The notes under the pieces are model-generated. The model did no database searches. It was not told the origin of the DNA and saw only the letters and a list, made by a program, of their open reading frames with translations. A stretch of DNA of 64,000 nt from DATEPR01 sp036273855 (GTDB lineage: Bacteria > Actinomycetota > Actinomycetes > Mycobacteriales > Pseudonocardiaceae): the NCBI GenBank assembly GCA_036273855.1, contig DASUGU010000135.1, forward strand, positions 1-64,000, in the 5' to 3' direction. Positions within the stretch are counted from its first letter, which is position 1. Each line of letters opens with the position of its first letter. The position numbers and the translations under genes are program-made. Shown here piece after piece: positions 60,340-64,000 of this stretch.

Positions 60340-61638
60340 CCAGCCAGCGATCCCAAACGTGTCGACCACCCGACCAGCCCGCACGTGTCGACCACCAACC
60401 GGCCGACACACCAAAGATCAGCCCCAGGCGAACCCACCATTCGACGGCCGACTCGCCCGAGTCAGCGTCAAGCGATCCGCCCGCTCGATGGACAACACGC
60501 CAAAGATCAGCGCCAGGCGAACTGACCGTTCGGTGGTCGACTTGCCGGAGTGAGCGGCGGGCGAGCTGGCCGTCCGATGGACAGCACGCCAAAGATCAGC
60601 GGCAGGCGAACCGACCGTTCGGTGGTCGACTTGCCGGAGTCAGCGCCAAGCGAACTGGCCATTCGATGGTCGCTTCGCCGGAGTGAGCGGCGAGCGAACA
60701 GGCCGCTCGATGGACAACACGCCAAAGATCAGCGGCAGGCGAACCGACCGTTCGGTGGTCGACTTGCCGGAGTGAGCGGCAGGCGAACGGGCCGCTCGAT
60801 GGTCGATTCGCCGGGGTCAGCGGCAAGCGACCTGGCCGTCTGATGGTCGACTCGCCGATGAGCGGATCTGCCGACGGGATGGTCGCGAGCCAGGCGCCTG
60901 ACCTGATGCGCGCCTCGGCGGCTACCCGGCCCGCGCGTGTCGACCGTCAGCTGGCCGACATGCCGAAGCTCCGCAGCAGGCGAACCGGCCGCTCGATGGC
61001 GGACCCGTCGGGATCGGTGGCAGGCGAACTGACCGTTCGATGGACGACGCGTCGGGGCAGCTGCACGCGGCTGGCCGCCCGACGGATGACGCGTCGGCGA
61101 TCAGCTGTAGGCGAACTGGCCGCCTGGTGGTCGGTTCGCGGGTGGTCGGCGGTGGGCGAATTGGCCACTCGGCGGTCGGTTCGTGGGTGAATCGGCGGTG
61201 GGTGAGCTGGCCGCTTGGGGTCGGTTCGCGGGTGGTCGGCGGTGGGTGAACTGGCCGCTTGGTGGTCGCTTCGCGGGTGATCGGCGCGGGTCGCGGATGC
61301 GGTTGTGCGCGTTGGGATGTTGGCGAGCCGGCCACTCGGCGGTCGACATGCCGAATCTGCCGGCGAAGTAGTCACGCGCCGGGCGTCCAGCCTAATGCTG
61401 GCGGTCGCCGGGCCTGCCGCGCAGCCAGCGATTCCGGGCGTGTCGACCACTGGGCGGACGACACGGCGGCATCAGCTTTGGGCGAACTGGCCGCTAAATG
61501 GTCGGTTGGCGGGTGCACGGCGTGGGTGGCGATCGTGCCGTCGTGGCCGCCAGTTGGCCTCCGCGAGTTCGCCTCCGCGAGTTCGCCTCTGCGAGTTGGC
61601 CGTTCTACGGGCTACACGCCCAATCCGTCATAAGCACG
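60340..61638. repeat. degenerate minisatellite between dnaX and the amidase gene
   Basis: No gene is visible in this stretch of 1.3 kb. A tandem array of ten units of 42-45 bp runs from 60420 to 60860 (unit starts at 60420, 60464, 60509, 60553, 60598, 60642, 60686, 60731, 60775 and 60819). Units begin AGCGGCAGGCGAAC and continue with GGCCGTTCGATGGTCGACT. Two variants occur: 44-bp units ending CGCCGGAGTG/C and 45-bp units ending ACACGCCAAAGATC. More degenerate units with GGTGGTCGGTTCGCGGGTG cores continue to about 61290. Repeat lengths are not multiples of three, so the open frames across it are not coding. The convergent genes on either side leave it as a non-coding spacer. Confidence 0.85.
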
Positions 61639-62541
61639 TCAGCCGGCGTGCGCCACATAGGCGACGATGCCGGCCGCGATGGCGTCGGCGATCCGCTCCC
61701 GACCCGACGCACTCGACAGCACGGCAGCATCTCCGGCGTCGCGCATGTTGCCGCACTCGATCAGCGCCGTCGGACGGTCCGACAGATTGAGCCCGCCCAG
61801 ATCCGCCCGACCGAACAGACCGTCATGCCCGATATAGTTGGCCGTCGTGAAGCCATGCGAACGCACCGTGTCGCGCAACGTGGTCGCCAACGTCACCGAC
61901 GGCCCGGACTGGGCCGAGTTCAGCGGCGGACTCGAGTACTCCACGTGGAACCCGTGCGCACCGGACGACGTCGAGCCGTCCGCGTGGATGGACACCACCG
62001 CGGCCGCGTCGGCGTCGTTACCCACCTGCGCCCGGACGTTCACGCACGGCCCGACCCCGGTGTCACTGCTGCGCGTCATCACCACGCGATAACCCTTCGC
62101 CACCAGGTCGGACCGAACCCGCAGCGCCACCGACCAGTTGAACGCGTGCTCCGCGTAACCGGCGTTGGTCGCCGTGCCGGTCGTGTTGCACGCCTTGCGC
62201 TGCCCACGCCCGGCCGGGACGAGCGCGTTGATCTCGGAGGGGTGGCTGGCATTGCCGCCGTTGTGACCGGGGTCCAACACGATGACCTGCCCGTGCCCGG
62301 CCGGCAGCGCCGGTGCCTTCGTCGTGGGCCGGGTCGGCGTGGGCGGCCGAGTGGTGGTCGGCACAGGAGTAGTGGTGGGCGACGGAGAAGGAGTGACCGT
62401 CGTCGGACTGACCGTCACCAGGTGGTCGGCCGGGCGGGCGGCACCGGCCATGCCGGTCTGGCAGGAGACCAGCGCCAGGGCGGGCACGGCCAGCAGGACT
62501 GCGGCCAGTCTGGCCGGGCGGCGCGGTAGCACGGCACGCAC
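61639..62541 (-). CDS. secreted N-acetylmuramoyl-L-alanine amidase (Amidase_3)
   Basis: A 300-residue cell-wall hydrolase that cuts the sugar-peptide bond of peptidoglycan. A basic start is followed by a hydrophobic segment ending in LVSC, a plausible lipobox, so it may be a lipoprotein. A Pro/Thr-rich linker (about 40-70) precedes the Amidase_3 domain with zinc ligands in DPGHNGG, the SIHAD His, and the catalytic Glu in ALIECGNM. GTG 62541 is chosen; the longer frame extends into the ybaB gene. It is divergent from ybaB, with 61 bases between. Confidence 0.88.
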   Translation of the reverse strand: MRAVLPRRPARLAAVLLAVPALALVSCQTGMAGAARPADHLVTVSPTTVTPSPSPTTTPVPTTTRPPTPTRPTTKAPALPAGHGQVIVLDPGHNGGNASHPSEINALVPAGRGQRKACNTTGTATNAGYAEHAFNWSVALRVRSDLVAKGYRVVMTRSSDTGVGPCVNVRAQVGNDADAAAVVSIHADGSTSSGAHGFHVEYSSPPLNSAQSGPSVTLATTLRDTVRSHGFTTANYIGHDGLFGRADLGGLNLSDRPTALIECGNMRDAGDAAVLSSASGRERIADAIAAGIVAYVAHAG

Positions 62542-62602
62542 GGTAGCAGCGGGCGCGAGGCTAGGCTGGTGTGCGTAGCGAGCCCCGACGAGAGGAGCTG
62601 CG

Positions 62603-62956
62603 GTGCAGCCCGGTGGCATGCCCGACATGCAGGCGATCCTGCAGCAGGCGCAGCAGATGCAGCAGCAGCTCATGACCGCCCAGCAGGAACTGGCCGACGC
62701 CGAGGTGACCGGCTCGGCGGGCGGGGGCCTGGTCACCGCCGTCGTGTCCGGCGCGGGCGAACTCAAGAGCCTCACCATCGACCCGAAGGCCGTCGACCCG
62801 GACGACACCGAGACCCTCGCCGACCTGGTCGTGGCGGCCGTGCGGGACGCCAACGCGCAGGCGCAGGACCTGGCCGCGAGCAAGATGGGCCCGCTGGCCG
62901 GCGGACTCGGCGGCGACATGGGCGGGTTGGGCAATCTCGGGTTGCCCGGCTTCTAG
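62603..62956 (+). CDS. ybaB: YbaB/EbfC nucleoid-associated protein
   Basis: 117 aa, with a Gln/Met-rich start (AILQQAQQMQQQLMTAQQEL), a central VVSGAGELKSLTIDPKAVDPDD motif and a Gly/Leu-rich tail typical of actinobacterial YbaB. It binds DNA as a dimer. GTG 62603 has GAGAGGAG upstream. It is linked to recR, as in most bacteria. Confidence 0.93.
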   Translation: MQPGGMPDMQAILQQAQQMQQQLMTAQQELADAEVTGSAGGGLVTAVVSGAGELKSLTIDPKAVDPDDTETLADLVVAAVRDANAQAQDLAASKMGPLAGGLGGDMGGLGNLGLPGF

Positions 62957-62965
62957 GCGCGCCAC

Positions 62966-63574
62966 GTGTACGAGGGACCGGTCCAGGACCTGATCGACGA
63001 GCTCGGCCGGTTGCCCGGTGTCGGGCCGAAGAGTGCCCAGCGCATCGCGTTCCACCTGCTCGCCGCCGATCCCGCGGACATCACCCGGATGCAGGACGCG
63101 CTGCAGGCCGTCAAGGACGGTGTGGTGTTCTGCGAGGTGTGCGGCAACGTGTCCGCCGCGACGCGGTGCCGGATCTGTGCCGACCCGCGGCGCGACCCGA
63201 CCATGGTGTGTGTCGTGGAGGAGCCCAAGGACGTCGTGGCGGTGGAGCGCACCGGTGAGTTCAAGGGCCGCTACCACGTGCTGGGCGGCGCGCTCGACCC
63301 ACTGTCCGGCATTGGTCCGGACCAGTTGCGGATCAGGGAGCTGCTCACCCGGATGGGCGCGGTCGAGGACGGCAACTCGATCACCGAGCTGATCATCGCC
63401 ACCGACCCGAACACCGAGGGTGAGGCGACCGCGACCTACCTGGTCCGGATGCTGCGTGACTTCCCCGATCTGACCGTGACCCGGCTGGCGTCCGGCCTGC
63501 CGATGGGCGGTGACCTGGAGTTCGCCGACGAGTTGACGCTGGGTAGGGCGTTGTCCGGGCGCCGCGCGATCTGA
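62966..63574 (+). CDS. recR: recombination protein RecR
   Basis: 202 aa. An N-terminal helix-hairpin-helix (LPGVGPKSAQRIAFHLL), a C4 zinc finger (CEVCGNVSAATRCRIC) and a Toprim domain (MVCVVEEPKDVVAVERTGEFKGRYHVLGGALDPLSGIGPD) match RecR, which works with RecF/RecO to load RecA at gaps. GTG start, nine bases after ybaB. Confidence 0.96.
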   Translation: MYEGPVQDLIDELGRLPGVGPKSAQRIAFHLLAADPADITRMQDALQAVKDGVVFCEVCGNVSAATRCRICADPRRDPTMVCVVEEPKDVVAVERTGEFKGRYHVLGGALDPLSGIGPDQLRIRELLTRMGAVEDGNSITELIIATDPNTEGEATATYLVRMLRDFPDLTVTRLASGLPMGGDLEFADELTLGRALSGRRAI

Positions 63575-63586
63575 GCGCACGCGTCG

Positions 63587-63625
63587 GGTGAGCGGCGGAC
63601 GGAAGGGAGCTGTCCGCCGCTCACC
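63587..63625 (+). terminator. terminator after recR
   Basis: A 14-bp perfect stem (63587-63600 with 63612-63625) with an 11-base loop begins 13 bases after the recR stop. Confidence 0.7.
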
Positions 63626-63749
63626 GCGTGACCGCCCCCGGCGGTGTCAATTAGGTGTGAATCGTTACCCGCGAGTTGGTCCTGTTCTCCCACGAAATTG
63701 CGTCGTTTGCCGAATGCGGTCATCACTCGAATGGAGGATGATCGTTCAT

Positions 63750-64000
63750 ATGGTCGACGGCCGTGACTTGAGTACCTGCCGGCTGTTCACCGGGTACCTT
63801 CCCGGCTACCGCACCTGCACAACGCAGGTGGAGCTCGACGCGCCGCACCACCGGCTGTGGGTGCATCTCGCGTCGGTCTCCCGGTTCTCGGTGGCGCTGG
63901 ATTCCGGCGCCACCGACGTGCTGGCGGCCGCACTCGCGGCCGGCCAGGTCTGTGCCGTGCCCTGCCAGCACCAGTCCGGCCGCATGTTGCTGGGCGCCCA
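63750..64000 (+). CDS. unidentified protein, 5' part (partial at right edge)
   Basis: An open frame of 83 codons from ATG 63750 runs to the window edge. GGAGG lies 12 bases upstream; the in-frame ATG 63738 is too close to it. The visible sequence (MVDGRDLSTCRLFTGYLPGY…, then a Cys in GQVCAVPCQHQ) suggests a cytoplasmic protein, not yet recognisable. The remaining sequence lies outside the window. Confidence 0.5.
   Translation, partial: MVDGRDLSTCRLFTGYLPGYRTCTTQVELDAPHHRLWVHLASVSRFSVALDSGATDVLAAALAAGQVCAVPCQHQSGRMLLGA

Noticed and set aside
59994..60843. Open frames across the minisatellite (such as 59994-60686 and 60550-60843)
   Set aside because: Alternating 44/45-bp units shift frame, and no ribosome binding site or conserved domain is visible.
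60420..60860. Repeat array after dnaX read as CRISPR
   Set aside because: Units are contiguous with no unique spacers; it is a tandem minisatellite.

Overview
The window is very high-GC DNA from an actinomycete, most like Pseudonocardiaceae or a related filamentous family. Three things point there. Two backbone blocks match the order known from mycobacteria: tadA, its associated-protein gene and tyrA beside a tRNA-Ser, and SRP RNA, dnaX, ybaB and recR. Families typical of filamentous actinomycetes are present: an AfsR-type SARP regulator, an XRE/DUF397 pair and a vWA-MoxR-VMAP conflict operon. GTG starts and 4-nt GTGA/ATGA overlaps between genes are common. The genus cannot be named from sequence alone.

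Layout. 1-760 is the right end of an integrated element: the last 45 codons of an unidentified gene, a relic of a CRISPR-like array, and a 55-bp copy of the 3' part of a tRNA-Ser(GGA) gene that looks like an attachment site. 805-6170 is backbone: proline iminopeptidase, secreted nuclease/phosphatase, tRNA-Ser(CGA), tadA with its partner, and tyrA. 6260-15178 holds a secreted protein, a thiolase, a FUSC membrane protein, a sigma/anti-sigma pair, small exported proteins and RNase HI. 15183-21196 has an AfsR-like regulator divergent from a two-gene unit (WbsX-like enzyme plus free-standing condensation-domain protein), then a YjbR protein.

21478-31445 is the most interesting part. A VMAP-MoxR-vWA operon, whose third protein also carries NB-ARC and TPR modules, faces a small operon for an FxsA-like RiPP precursor and an HExxH peptide-hydroxylase-like enzyme. 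A TIR protein is divergent from that operon. The N-terminus of VMAP and the C-terminus of the TIR protein carry the same ~85-residue domain (EAD2-like), so the TIR protein is the likely effector of the ternary system. This reads as an NTP-regulated conflict system physically combined with a RiPP locus that lacks both the radical SAM maturase and the FxSxx terminus.

31604-41979: tRNA-Arg(ACG), tRNA-Ser(GCT), an MprF/LysX-like C-terminal-domain membrane protein, acetoacetyl-CoA synthetase, a dienelactone-hydrolase-like protein without its nucleophile, an aromatic/histidinol-phosphate aminotransferase, the XRE/DUF397 pair, an exported protein, DUF445 and Abi-alpha-like proteins. 42079-54709: two large secreted proteins (DUF1906 and S53 peptidase) that share a C-terminal repeat, a flippase/methyltransferase/DUF6541 envelope polysaccharide group, an MFS transporter and a second S53 peptidase. 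54949-63574: small flavin/F420-type proteins, SRP RNA, an ABC pair, dnaX, a ~0.9-1.2 kb degenerate minisatellite, an amidase, ybaB and recR. A partial unknown gene runs off the right edge.
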